Source: Fen-330 sp050008465
Lineage (GTDB): Bacteria > Acidobacteriota > Terriglobia > Bryobacterales > Bryobacteraceae
DNA: 64,000 bases
Direction: 5' to 3'
Assembly (NCBI GenBank): GCA_050008465.1
Contig: JBEKMO010000001.1
Location: forward strand, 70,322-134,321
Positions 8,285 through 18,500 of this stretch are shown in pieces. The notes beneath the pieces were generated by a model. The model was given only the letters and a program-made list of their open reading frames with translations. It had not been told where the DNA came from and did no database searches. The stretch's first letter is position 1; each line of letters starts with the position of its first letter. Made by a program: the position numbers and the translations under genes.

Positions 8285-10699
8285 TTAGCGGAGTGTTTCC
8301 GCGCGAAAGACGGCACGGTGGACGGGGACCGCGCGCACGGCATCGATCCGGGCGATCTCCTCTCCCGTGAAACTCGGCCGAGCCTCGAGGAACATTGTGG
8401 CGCTCTTTTTCAGAGGTGTGATCTCGAGCAGCGCGCCCTGGGCAAGAATGGTTGGCGCGAAGCGCCTCAGCCCGATCCGCCACGCCGGCCCGCTGTAGAA
8501 CCGGTCGCCGAGCAGGCGGCTGCCATCCGCGGACCAAAGGCGCGCCCGCTCGCCAGTGAACTGGACGTCGACAAATATGTCCACCAGTCCATCCAGCGCG
8601 CCCTTGGGCAGCTTCAGTCTCCATTTTCCGCGGCTCTCGGGCTCCGCGGCGACCTCGATGGTCTTTGGTGGGACCGGAAGTTCATAGCGAAGGAAAATGC
8701 CGTCGGCCGTTTTCACCAGGGGGGTCGGGCCGGACTCGTTCAGGAGCGGAACCGCGGGATACACCGCCAGGCTGACCGGCCGGGAGCCGACGGAATCCGC
8801 GGTAACGCGGCCGGAGCCAAATTGAAGGTCGTCGGCCGAGAGGAACACGTGGTCTTTGCCCGCCAGATTGGCCTTCCAATACTGGCGGGATTGCTCGTTG
8901 GTGAGCGTGAGTATCCGAACCCTCTTGCCGGCGGCCGTTCGGACTCGGATGAGACAGCCGGTCCCGGGGCTCAGAGACAATGCCCGAGTGGAGTTGCCCC
9001 GCGATGAGACGTCGCCGCACTCCGTCTCGACGCGGCGGACCGTCCGCGAGTCAAAGACGAACTCGGGAGCAACGCCCTCGGAAGCGAAGAAGAAGAAGGT
9101 GGGGATGCCGTCCTCGCCGGCCAGGATGCCCAGCGGCTGGGCGGTCGAGTAGCGCAGCAGGGCGTCGGCCAGGGAAAGATTGATGGGCCAGATCCCGAAC
9201 GTGTCCTTCTTCAACGTCACAGGCTCCGCGGGAACCAGCACCTGCTCGTCTTTGAGTTTGAGCTCGAATTGCAGAGGTCCGAGGTCCGTCATGCGGACGC
9301 CGCGATGATAGTTGCTCCAGAACAGGAAACCCTTCCCGTCCGCAGCCCGGACGATTGACCGGAGCGTGCCGGCGTCGGTCGGCTGGGAGGGCATCTCCGG
9401 TGGCAGCACCGGCACGGTAAGTGTCATCTGGGCACTGAAGTCCTCGAGGAACAGGTGGAGCGCTCGCAGGCGGTGGTAGGATTCACTGGCGTCCCCAAAC
9501 TCCCCGAGCGGTGCCTGGAAGTCGTAGGAGACGGCGGGGCAGCCGGGCTCTTCCATGCCCGTGAGCTTGCCGGGCGGCTGTGAGCCGCCTTGAAACATGT
9601 AGTACCCCAAGAGGTTCGCGCCCTTGCCGAGCGCGGTGTAGGAGAGCGCGGCGATGTCCTTCGCCGACAGGACTGGGCGCCGCCACTCAGTGATCTGAAT
9701 GCCGCCGCCCAACTCCGCCATGGCGTAAGGGAACCCTTTCGGAAGCCAAACAGCCTTGTCCAGAAGTTTCTCGGACCTGAGCCGGGCGAGGTCGAGGCCT
9801 GCTCCCGGAGCGTCCATCATGTTCACTGGGAAGAGGTCCAGGCCGCCCGTGAACAGGTAATGCTTTCGCGGGGGGATTGGCGCCGGCTCGTTCCGCTCCC
9901 AGGGCATGTCGGGATAGGCGGCCCATACCGGGAGCAATTCGCCCTCTGGCAGGAGCACCGACATCCAGCCCGTCGCGGTGTAGAACGGCACGTCGAATCC
10001 AATCTCGCGGGCCATCGCCTTCAGGGTCCGGAGGTGCTCGGCGTCGGAGGTCAGTTCATTCTCAATCTGGATGCCGATGACCGGACCGCCGTCCTTGAAC
10101 AAGAGGCCCCGGCATTGCCCGTAGATCTGCTCGTAGAGCTTTCGCGCGTAGGCGAGATACCGGGGATCATTGGTGCGGGGCGTGAAACCTTTGGTCAGAA
10201 GCCAGTCGGGAAAGCCGCCGTTGCGCGCCTCTCCGTGCGCCCACGGGCCGATGCGGACAAACGCCTTCAGACCGTGCCTGGCGCATAGTTGAAGGAAGTC
10301 GCGGAGCGACTTTCCATCCGCCCAGTCCCATTGGCCTTCCACCTCCTCGTGATGGATCCAGAAGACGTACGTGGCAACGGTTCCGACACCACCCGCCTTC
10401 ATCTTCAGCAGCGCTTCCTCCCAGTACTGCCGGGGGTATCGGCTGAAATGGAGCTCTCCCATGATGGGGAACCACGGCTTGCCGTCTTTCAAGAAATGGC
10501 GCCCATTCAAACCGAACTCCTGGCCGTCCGGACTTCGGTTCGCGCCCAGCTTCAGGGCGGCAGGAATGATCGGCTCGGGCTTCCCGCTCAAGTCGAAGTG
10601 GTACACAGCCGTCGGAGTGAGTCTCCCGGGAGTTGCCGGCGAGCCCGCGGTAAGGGCGGTTGCCAGAACCGCGAACAAGGGCAGACAAGAGGTTCTCAT
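8285..10699 (-). CDS. Secreted GH35-type beta-galactosidase
   Basis: Predicted exported glycosidase removing terminal beta-galactosyl residues. The ATG at 10699 is preferred over one at 10720: it gives a clean signal peptide (MRTSCLPLFAVLATALTAG) and has AGGG 8 bases upstream. GH35 marks include GELHFSRYPRQYW near residue 85, TYVFWIHHEEVEGQWDW, the acid/base region GGPVIGIQIENE, a candidate nucleophile Glu in AELGGG, and GANLLGYYMFQGGS, equivalent to the family YMFHGGTNFG block. At ~804 residues it has extra C-terminal beta domains. It lies 41 bp downstream of the pseudo-receiver gene, probably in one transcript. Exact substrate is unknown. Confidence 0.85.
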   Translation of the reverse strand: MRTSCLPLFAVLATALTAGSPATPGRLTPTAVYHFDLSGKPEPIIPAALKLGANRSPDGQEFGLNGRHFLKDGKPWFPIMGELHFSRYPRQYWEEALLKMKAGGVGTVATYVFWIHHEEVEGQWDWADGKSLRDFLQLCARHGLKAFVRIGPWAHGEARNGGFPDWLLTKGFTPRTNDPRYLAYARKLYEQIYGQCRGLLFKDGGPVIGIQIENELTSDAEHLRTLKAMAREIGFDVPFYTATGWMSVLLPEGELLPVWAAYPDMPWERNEPAPIPPRKHYLFTGGLDLFPVNMMDAPGAGLDLARLRSEKLLDKAVWLPKGFPYAMAELGGGIQITEWRRPVLSAKDIAALSYTALGKGANLLGYYMFQGGSQPPGKLTGMEEPGCPAVSYDFQAPLGEFGDASESYHRLRALHLFLEDFSAQMTLTVPVLPPEMPSQPTDAGTLRSIVRAADGKGFLFWSNYHRGVRMTDLGPLQFELKLKDEQVLVPAEPVTLKKDTFGIWPINLSLADALLRYSTAQPLGILAGEDGIPTFFFFASEGVAPEFVFDSRTVRRVETECGDVSSRGNSTRALSLSPGTGCLIRVRTAAGKRVRILTLTNEQSRQYWKANLAGKDHVFLSADDLQFGSGRVTADSVGSRPVSLAVYPAVPLLNESGPTPLVKTADGIFLRYELPVPPKTIEVAAEPESRGKWRLKLPKGALDGLVDIFVDVQFTGERARLWSADGSRLLGDRFYSGPAWRIGLRRFAPTILAQGALLEITPLKKSATMFLEARPSFTGEEIARIDAVRAVPVHRAVFRAETLR

Positions 10700-10740
10700 C
10701 CATATGTCCCTTTTGAGCATGTACTAGTCTCCCAATGGGG

Positions 10741-11229
10741 TCAAGGCGCTCGGAACCGCGTCCCAACCGTTGTGTTCGTGGAACCCCTTTCAACCACGGA
10801 CGGCCCCTCCCGACTCGGAGACGATGGGTTGACGACAGGCGCATACTGACCGCCGGCGTGTACCGTACGGATCGCCTGAAGGAGGTCACAGTGCGCCGTG
10901 CCCTTGAGAACGCACCCTTCCGCTCCCGCCCGCAGCGCGCGCTGGACGCTCTCCTCCGCCTCGTACATCGCGTACACGAGAAAACGGCATCTCGGGTGCT
11001 GCCGGCGCAGCCGCGCCAGCGCCTCGGCCACCCCATCATCCACCAGGGAAGCTTCGATCAAGGTGAGGTCCGGAAGATGCGCGAACAGCAACTGCATCGC
11101 TTCCGGGACGCTGCCGGTCTGGGCGATCACCTCCATGTCCGGCTGGCTGTCGATGATGATCGTCAAACCAAGCCGGTCCGCGGCCTGGGTGCTCGCCACC
11201 ATGATCCGGATGCTGTCTCGTTTGCACAT
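10741..11229 (-). CDS. Degenerate receiver-domain protein lacking phosphorylation residues and output domain
   Basis: A 162-residue CheY-like protein without a DNA-binding domain. It aligns without gaps through the receiver with the NarL-type regulator at 19370-20005. At the key positions the paralogue's Asp13, Asp14, Asp59 and Thr87 are here Ser13, Thr14, Glu59 and Ala87, while Lys109 is kept. Loss of the acidic pair and of the acceptor Asp means normal Mg-dependent phosphorylation is unlikely; Glu59 could mimic the phosphorylated state. The start MCKRDSIR at 11229 aligns with the paralogue start; longer in-frame extension upstream lacks homology. The C-terminal ~35 residues show no helix-turn-helix. 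It lies directly upstream of GH35. Confidence 0.78.
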   Translation of the reverse strand: MCKRDSIRIMVASTQAADRLGLTIIIDSQPDMEVIAQTGSVPEAMQLLFAHLPDLTLIEASLVDDGVAEALARLRRQHPRCRFLVYAMYEAEESVQRALRAGAEGCVLKGTAHCDLLQAIRTVHAGGQYAPVVNPSSPSREGPSVVERGSTNTTVGTRFRAP

Positions 11230-11344
11230 TGACGAGGTCCTCTGGTGCTGGAGTGTATAGACGTGGAATCCCTTCACCGCCGAAGTATCCGGGGTGAGCC
11301 GCGATCCCCCGCGCGGAGCGGACTCGCGCGGGGGCGACTGAATC

Positions 11345-11389
11345 AATTGTAAGTGCCTGCGAAGAGCGAGGAATCCGCCGAAAGTTGGA
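11345..11389 (-). promoter_or_regulatory. Shared promoter/operator element, copy A
   Basis: Contains TCCAACTTTCGGCGGATTC (minus strand, 11389-11371), identical over 19 bp to the site upstream of the TonB receptor at 19213-19195. Similarity continues for about 25 bp to a -10-like TACAAT at 11351-11346. The element lies 142 bp before the pseudo-receiver start codon, against 138 bp at the other copy. Confidence 0.6.
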
Positions 11390-11425
11390 GGCACAAGATT
11401 AAACTATATTAGTCTTCGCCCCATT

Positions 11426-13114
11426 TCACCGCTGGCGCGGTTCCTCCACCTTGAGGAACTGATCGGCGGCGACGTTCTCGAGTCGCTGGACCGCCCCGCG
11501 CGGCCAGCGAATTTCGAGGGAACGGACCTGCTTCTCGGAGCCGAGCCCGAAATGAACGCGCTTGTCGCTGGAGGACATGAATCCGACACTCACGGACACG
11601 TGGTTGTAGAGCGTCCGGCCGGAAGCGGTGGTCAGCTTGATCTTCGCGCCGATCCCGTCGCGGTTACTCGAGGTGCCGATCAGTTCGAGCATCAGCCAGT
11701 GGTTGCCGTTGTCAGCCGAATTGACGAGTATGCGAGGCCGCTCCATCAGCGACGTGACCACCAGGTCCTGGAAGCCGTCGTTATTCAGATCGCCGAACGC
11801 CGATCCGCGCTGGTACCCCACGCGGAGGAAATCCCGCCCCATTTCCTGGGATACGTCGGAGAACTTCCCGCCCACGTTCCGGAACATGGTGTCGTGCTGG
11901 CGCGCGTTTTCCTTCACGTTGTCGACATCACCGTTGGCGGAGTACAGGTCCTTCCAGCCGTCGTTGTCGTAGTCGATGAAGCCGGTGCTCCAGCCGGAAT
12001 AGCGTTCGCTGAGTTCTCGCACTTTGACCTGCTCGGGAACGTAACGGAAGAAGCCGCCCCGGTTCTGGAAGACCTGCCAGATCTGTCCCATCAGGTTGTT
12101 GGAGAAAATGTCGACGCGGCCGTCGTTGTCATAGTCTTTCGCATCGCTGCCCATCGAGGAGACGGCTTTGGCTTCGTTGTTGTAAGCCACGCCGAGTTCC
12201 AGGCCCTTGTCTTCGAACGTGCCGTTTCCTTTGTTCATGAATAGCGAATTCGGCTCCGTGTCGTTGGCGATGAAGACGTCCTGGTAGCCGTCGTCGTTGA
12301 AATCGGCGATCGAGATCCCCATGCCTTTGCCCGGGGCGGCCGCGAATCCCGACGTCTCCGTCACATCCTCGAACTTGCCGTGGCCGAGGTTGTGATAGAG
12401 CCGGTGCGGGACGCGCTTGTAGAACGCGGGCCCGCAGTAGTACTCCACCCCGGCCACACTGCAACGGATGTCGGTTTGGGGAGTCCAGAGGGTGTAATTG
12501 GCGACCACGAGATCCAGCAGGCCGTCGTTGTCGTAATCGAACCACGCGGCCACGATGCTGGCAGTGGTCGGAGGCTTGCGGCCGAGGCCGGATGGTTCGG
12601 TAACGTCCGTGAACGTTCCATTGCCGTTGTTGTGATACAGCGCGTTCCGTCCGGCGCCGCAGATGAAGAGGTCTTCGAACCCGTCGTTGTCGTAGTCGCC
12701 CACCGCGACGCCGAAGTTATAGTCGAGCTCTTCGCCGAGGAGTCCGGCCTTCTTGGTGACGTCCTCAAACGTGCCGTCTCCTTTGTTGCGCAGCAGGCAG
12801 TTGTAGAAGGAAGGGCCGGTCTTCTTCAGCTCCGGCAGCTTCGCGCCGTTGGTGAAGAAGATATCCATCTTGCCGTCGTTGTCGTAGTCGAAGATGGCCA
12901 CGCCGCCGGCCATCGGCTGTATGAAGTACTTCCGCGGCGACAAATCGTTGTTGGTGATGTAGGAAAAGTCCGATCGTGGGGCGATGTCGGTGAAGTGGGG
13001 CTGTCTTGGCGGAGGCGCCGGCTGCTCTGCCTGGGATGCGAATTCGGCCACGGCGCACAAGGCGACAGCGACCACGGCAAGGACCCTCAATCGTGCTGCC
13101 GGGAAAGATCTCAC
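11426..13114 (-). CDS. Secreted FG-GAP/VCBS repeat protein with ASPIC/UnbV domain (CRTAC1-like)
   Basis: Exported beta-propeller protein of unknown biochemical role. A signal peptide (LRVLAVVAVALCAVAEFASQ) is followed by at least six FG-GAP-type blades with calcium loops such as FDYDNDGKMDIF, GDYDNDGFEDLF, ADFNDDGYQDVF and GDLNNDGFQDLV. The last ~75 residues form an ASPIC/UnbV module (VRSLEIRWPRGAVQRLENV). The start is GTG at 13114 with GAGGT upstream. It begins 12 bp after the TPR gene and is third in the receptor-TPR-ASPIC operon, a grouping that recurs in acidobacteria. Confidence 0.88.
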   Translation of the reverse strand: MRSFPAARLRVLAVVAVALCAVAEFASQAEQPAPPPRQPHFTDIAPRSDFSYITNNDLSPRKYFIQPMAGGVAIFDYDNDGKMDIFFTNGAKLPELKKTGPSFYNCLLRNKGDGTFEDVTKKAGLLGEELDYNFGVAVGDYDNDGFEDLFICGAGRNALYHNNGNGTFTDVTEPSGLGRKPPTTASIVAAWFDYDNDGLLDLVVANYTLWTPQTDIRCSVAGVEYYCGPAFYKRVPHRLYHNLGHGKFEDVTETSGFAAAPGKGMGISIADFNDDGYQDVFIANDTEPNSLFMNKGNGTFEDKGLELGVAYNNEAKAVSSMGSDAKDYDNDGRVDIFSNNLMGQIWQVFQNRGGFFRYVPEQVKVRELSERYSGWSTGFIDYDNDGWKDLYSANGDVDNVKENARQHDTMFRNVGGKFSDVSQEMGRDFLRVGYQRGSAFGDLNNDGFQDLVVTSLMERPRILVNSADNGNHWLMLELIGTSSNRDGIGAKIKLTTASGRTLYNHVSVSVGFMSSSDKRVHFGLGSEKQVRSLEIRWPRGAVQRLENVAADQFLKVEEPRQR

Positions 13115-13126
13115 TTCAGACTGACC

Positions 13127-15442
13127 TCAAGGATTTCGGCACTCCGGGAAGAACGGCTCGTAGATCCCCGGCTGGCAGGAGCACCGAGGCTCCGGCGGCG
13201 CCGCCGCCATGCGCGCGAGCGCGCAGCGCGCGGCGGGTTCCTGTGCGCCCAGAGCAAGAGCAATTTGGATTCTCTGCCGCGCACCCTCAACCCGCGATTC
13301 GCGCTCCATCAGCAGGCCTTCCACCAGATAGGGGCGATACCATTCCGGCCACCGCTTTTCGATTTCTTTCACGGCCTTCTCCGCTTCGTTGTTCCGGCCC
13401 ATGGAACCGAGCACCACCACTCTGGTGAGCATGATGCTGGCATCGTCCGGCGCGGCTTTCAGGGCCCGGCCGATCAGTTCCAGCGCCTTCGCGGGATGGT
13501 TGTGACGGACCAATAGCAGCGCAGCCTCCTGGGCAAGCCGCGGCCGGGAAATGGAGCGGTCCAGGCTCCTCTCGAGGACTCTTTCCGCTTCCGCGATCTG
13601 GCCGGCGGCATCCAGAATCGTAGCCTTCATGAGCAGATAGTCTCCGGCCTCCTGGCCCTCGGGAACTTGCTCGAGGACCTTCAATGCGCGCTCCGGCCCG
13701 TCGGTGAAGAAGAGCGCCATGGCAAGGTCCAGGCGCGCCGCGGGCATTTCCGTCGCGGCACGCTGAAGAAAGTCCCGAGCCAGGGCGTACTGTTCGAAGC
13801 GCAGCAGCGTCGTTCCCGCACGGTGTGAGATGGCACTTCCGGGATTCAAGGCCAGCAGCTCGCGGAACGTTGCGGCGGCTTCCTCGATCCTGCCCTCGGC
13901 GAGCAGCGCGCTGCCGAGATTCATCTTCAAAGAAGGGTCGCCCGGTTTCTCGCGAGCGAATTGCTGGAGTTGGGCGACGATCCGCCGCGAGCGCTCAGCG
14001 GGCGTCAGACTGGCCGCTTCGATGATGCCGGGTTCCTCCCGGGGCACGCTGGTCCCGGCCCGGTCCTTCCGGAGCTTCTGGAACCGGTCCAAGAACTGTT
14101 GAGCTTCCGCCCCGCGCCCTAGTTCCATCAGACTCCGGCCCAGGTGGAACAGGACATCCGGTTCGTCTGGCGCCAGCGCGACCGCCCGGCCCAGTGCCTT
14201 CTCGGCTTCGGCGGGCTTGTCGAGATCCAGGTAATTGAGCCCCAGCAGATCCAGAGCGCGAAAGTTGCGGGGGTTCAATCGCAAGACGGCCTGGAGATCC
14301 GCGATGGACTCCTCATTGCGCCCCAGCTTTTCGAGCAGCGTGGCGCGAAAATGGCGGGCTGGCTCCAGTTCCGGGTTCAGACGCACGGCCGTCGACACCT
14401 GGGCGAGAGCCCTCGGGCGATCGACGCGATCCAGGAGTTGCGCCAAGTCATAGAATCCCACGGCATCATCCGGGTGCTTTCCGACGTACCGGGTCAGGTC
14501 TCTCAGCCCCTCCTCCAGGCCGGCACGAGTGAAGCCGTAAACGAGAGCCCGATCGCGCCGAACCATGTCGTCTTCGGGCTGGAGCCGGAGATAGTCGTCA
14601 TACGCCAGGATACAATCGCCGTAGTAACCCGCCATTTGCGCCGCGCGCGCGAGCGCCAGGATCACATCGGGGCGTTGCGGCGCCCGTTTCCGGGCTTGAG
14701 CCAGCAGGTAGACCGCCCGGGGGTAGTCCTCCAATTCCGTCTGCACGCGTCCAAGCTGATAGAGCGAGTCCAGGTCCTGGGGCCGCACCTTGAGCGCGAC
14801 TTCGAAGGCGCGCCGGGCGCGGTCGTAGTGCTCGGCGCGAGCGGCGGACAGGCCCAGGTTGTATAGCACATCAAAGTCGTCCGGAGAGCGCGCCAGCACC
14901 GCGGCGAACGCCATCTCGGCCTGCTCGTAGAGGCCCATCCGGCCGCAGGTAATGCCGAGCCCGAACAGCAGGCTCGGGTCCCCTCCGGCCGACTTGGCGA
15001 GTCCGTCGATCACGGCAATCGCCGCCTCCCGCTTGCCGGTCTGGTGCAACGCTTCGGCGCGCACGAGAAGAACCTCCGGGGCCTTGTTGTCGAGCCGGGA
15101 CAGGTACTCCAAGGCCTTGGCCCCTTCCTTCCGCTCGGTCGCGAGCCGGGCCAGTTGCAGGTTGGCATTGGGGTGCGCGGAATTGATCTTCAGGACGCGT
15201 TCGAATGATGCACGGGCCTTCTCCGGCGCGCCGCAAGTGAGATAGTGGTTGCCCAGATTGTTCCAGACCGCGAGGGACTCCGGCGCAGTTGCCAGGGCCT
15301 TCCGATAGTACCCTTCCGCTTCGTTGCACCTCTGCTCGGCATCCAACCGGGCCGCCTCGCGAAGCTCCCGCTCCTGCGCGCCTATCTGAAAAACCAGGAC
15401 CGCTCCCAGCTCCACCAATCGGAAGGCGGATCTAACAGCCAT
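13127..15442 (-). CDS. Large tetratricopeptide repeat protein
   Basis: A 771-residue protein with a short N-terminal hydrophobic segment (VELGAVLVFQIGA) and then TPR units over almost its whole length, for example WNNLGNHYLTCGAPEKARASF, DVLYNLGLSAARAEHYDRARR and DVLFHLGRSLMELGRGAEAQ. TPR arrays mediate protein-protein contact; no catalytic domain is visible. It lies between the Oar-like receptor gene and the ASPIC/UnbV gene, separated from the former by a strong hairpin (15468-15507) and from the latter by 12 bp. Likely periplasmic or membrane-attached. Confidence 0.85.
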   Translation of the reverse strand: MAVRSAFRLVELGAVLVFQIGAQERELREAARLDAEQRCNEAEGYYRKALATAPESLAVWNNLGNHYLTCGAPEKARASFERVLKINSAHPNANLQLARLATERKEGAKALEYLSRLDNKAPEVLLVRAEALHQTGKREAAIAVIDGLAKSAGGDPSLLFGLGITCGRMGLYEQAEMAFAAVLARSPDDFDVLYNLGLSAARAEHYDRARRAFEVALKVRPQDLDSLYQLGRVQTELEDYPRAVYLLAQARKRAPQRPDVILALARAAQMAGYYGDCILAYDDYLRLQPEDDMVRRDRALVYGFTRAGLEEGLRDLTRYVGKHPDDAVGFYDLAQLLDRVDRPRALAQVSTAVRLNPELEPARHFRATLLEKLGRNEESIADLQAVLRLNPRNFRALDLLGLNYLDLDKPAEAEKALGRAVALAPDEPDVLFHLGRSLMELGRGAEAQQFLDRFQKLRKDRAGTSVPREEPGIIEAASLTPAERSRRIVAQLQQFAREKPGDPSLKMNLGSALLAEGRIEEAAATFRELLALNPGSAISHRAGTTLLRFEQYALARDFLQRAATEMPAARLDLAMALFFTDGPERALKVLEQVPEGQEAGDYLLMKATILDAAGQIAEAERVLERSLDRSISRPRLAQEAALLLVRHNHPAKALELIGRALKAAPDDASIMLTRVVVLGSMGRNNEAEKAVKEIEKRWPEWYRPYLVEGLLMERESRVEGARQRIQIALALGAQEPAARCALARMAAAPPEPRCSCQPGIYEPFFPECRNP

Positions 15443-15467
15443 GCAGTCTTCTCATTCTACTCCCACA

Positions 15468-15507
15468 TAAAGAAACCCCGTGGCCGTCGGAAATGGCGGC
15501 CACGGGG
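15468..15507 (-). terminator. Intercistronic hairpin between receptor and TPR genes
   Basis: An 11 bp perfect stem (15476-15486 with 15497-15507, ccccgtggccg and its complement) with a 10-base loop, followed on the minus strand by TTTCTTTAT. It ends 25 bp after the receptor stop. It should terminate part of the transcription and lower expression of the TPR and ASPIC/UnbV genes relative to the receptor. Confidence 0.72.
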
Positions 15508-15532
15508 CGGTCCAGCAGGTCGGGTGGCTGGG

Positions 15533-18500
15533 CTAGAACGACGCTCTGACTCCGAGCTGAAGCTTCCGGCCAAACGTGTTGTTCAGTTGTCCGAAACTCC
15601 TCCCGCTGGTGGAGGGGTCTCCGAAGTTGACAACCGGAGCAGCCCAGTTGATGTTGTTCAGGAAGTTGAAGGCATCCATCCGCAGCGAGACCTTGACTCG
15701 CTCGGTGGCGTGGAAGTCCTTCACGATCGAGGCGTCCAGGTTGAAGTAGTGAGGTCCATTGATGCCCGAGTAGTACCACGGATTGGACCGCGCCGTGTAT
15801 CCGGGCAGGGGCGAGAACACCGCTGGATTGAAGTATGCGCCCGCGGGGATGTTGTTTGTGGGGTCGCCATTTACCTGGGCGCCGCCGAACCGGATCGGAG
15901 TGCCGGACTGGTAGGTGGCCAGGCCTGTCAAGCTCCAACCGCCTACAATCGCATCCGCCGCCCGGTTCATCTTGCTCGCGTACTGGCGGCCCCGGCCGAT
16001 TGGAACGTCCCAGGTGCCCGATATCGTAAGACGATGCCGGGCCAGCCCGGAATCCAACCAGGTGAACTGCCGAAGATACTGCGCAATGTTGTCGTAAAAC
16101 ACCTGGTTCTGGCCGCGGTGGTAGTTGTATGCCCCGAGGAACGAGTATCCGTGGCTGAAACGCTTCTGCAACTTGATCTGCAGCGACTCGTAATGCATGT
16201 TGCCGCCGTTGATCGCGTCGGTCTCATTGATACTCCCGTACTGCGGGTACGGTTTCATCAACGAGGAAATGGAGACCTGTTGCTGAAGCGCCAGCGGACC
16301 GGGCATATTCAAACCGTAAAACGGATTCGCTATCGACTGGTCGAGCGCACCTTTATACTGATTCACGAGGCGCGGATCGATCGCGTTGAGGTCAATCGTC
16401 GAGTAACAAAGGTTCGAGTAATCGTAGTCGCACATCTGGTTGGTGAGGTTCAGGAAGAACGTGACGTCGGCGATGATGTTGCCCGGCAATTCGGTCTGGA
16501 CGCCGACGTTCAACCGGTCGCTGTGCTGCAAAGGCCGGTTCGGGTTCACGAAGCTCACGCTATCGCCCAAGCCCGTGTTGCCGCCGAGGCCCTTTCCAGT
16601 CGCTTGAGTCATGGGGTAAGAGGACGGGAACGGGTTTGACAACGTCATCTGGGGCACGCCCCCGACCAGCGGAGGAGCGCCTGAGTTGACGGAGAAGCCA
16701 TAGTAGTTGGCCCCTTCCATCCCGTATTGCTGCTCTCCTTCCCAGGGGGTGTAGTACCGCGCGAATCCCGCGCGCAAGGACGTCTTGTCGTTCAGCCGGT
16801 AGGCGAAACCCACGCGCGGCGAGATCGATCCCCAATGGTTGTTCCAGGCTGGCTGATCGCTCGTAAACTTATATGCCCCGTTGAGAATCCAGCTCCCGGA
16901 GTAGAACTGCTTCACGGCCGCCGGCATCTGCACGCCCTTTACGATCTGGTTCGGGGCCTGAAGGTCCAGCGGAGCGGTCATCCGGCCTTGGGCCTCGTAG
17001 AACGGCCCCATGTGCTCGTACCGCAACCCGAGATTGAGGGTCAGCTTGCGGCTGATCTTCCAATCGTCGTTTACGAAAGCCGCGTAATACTTCGCCTGGG
17101 TGTTGGGCACGATCTGGATCGGCATGTCGGTCGAGCCACAGGCCCAGCAGTACTGGTTTCCGCTGTTGACCGCGGCAATCGCGCCCAGCAGGAAGGTGGC
17201 GTACCCATCGCCCGAAACACTGGTCGGGCCGCTGTAGGGGCTGTTGTAGGTGCTGGACGTCGGCGCCGCGTCGAAACCGAACCCGGGAGTCTCGTTCATG
17301 AGCGCACTGATGACATTGCTGAGCCGAAGCTCGGCCCCGGCCTTCAGGAAGTGAGCGGCCTGTTGGTGGGAGACCTGGCCGGAAAACGTTTTTCCGTTGG
17401 GAGTCTGGTTCCACCAGCCGTTCTGCGCACCCATCTGCACGGTCTGATTGCTTCCGGAGGCATCCAGGATCGACATGCGGGGCACCAGCTTGGGGATCCC
17501 CGGGTCGGCGTAGATCGGGGTGTAGAAGTTCAGGTTCGGCCAGACGCTGGCGAAAGTAGGTGCGTCGGAGGCCTGAACGAAGTTCGAGGCGTCCACGAAG
17601 CTGTGATAATCCCCGCGAATATTGATCACGGTGGTCGGATTCAGCGTGTAGGTCACGCTGCCCGTGTACTGGGTCGCATTGCGAAGGCTGCCGCGGTCGT
17701 TCTGGAAGATCGACGAGCCCGTCGGGTTGGTGGTCGTGGCCGGCGTGCGGATAATCCCCACTCGCCCGTTCAGACGGAGCTTGTCGTTGACGTTATAGTC
17801 CACCTTGTCGGAGAAGTTCTTGTAGGGATAGTTCACGGGGAGCGTGATCGAGTAATTGTTCAGGTGGTACGGGCCGGTCCCCGGGGAAGTCGATTTCCAG
17901 AGCAACGAGCTGAACTTCGCCGCAATCGGATCGATCTTGGAGGGGGGAATAATGTTACCCGAGAACGGCGTGCGGGTTACAACGCCCGCGCTGCTAGTGA
18001 CCGTGCTCCAGGGATCGTAGATCGTGCGCAGGCCGCCGGCCCCGTTGAGCGACTGGGAGAAGTTCCCCGCGCGCTCCAGGTCGGTTGGAACGGTTTCGAC
18101 GAAGGTGCTGGCGTTCGCGGCGCCGGAGGCGGTGTACTTCCAACCCTCGTACGCCACGAAGTTGAAGAGCTTGTTTCTCAGGATGGGATGGCCCAGGTTA
18201 CCCCCGTAGATATGCCTGCGATCCAGATTGAGGGCGCGGTAGACGCGATCGTCCAGCGCGTTGGCCCACGGATACCGTCCCTGGTAGTAACCCAGCCCAT
18301 GCCAGGCGTTGGTGCCCGACTTGGTGGTCATGGTGATGGCCGAGCCGGAGCTGTGCCCATACTCGGCGTCCACCGAATTCTGCTGGATGTTCACCTCCTC
18401 CACCGAATCGGCGATCGGCTGATAGCTGTTCTTCACGCCCACGCCGGTGGGACTGCCATCCACCTGGAGATCGGACGTGGAGGATCCGCCGCCGCCCACG

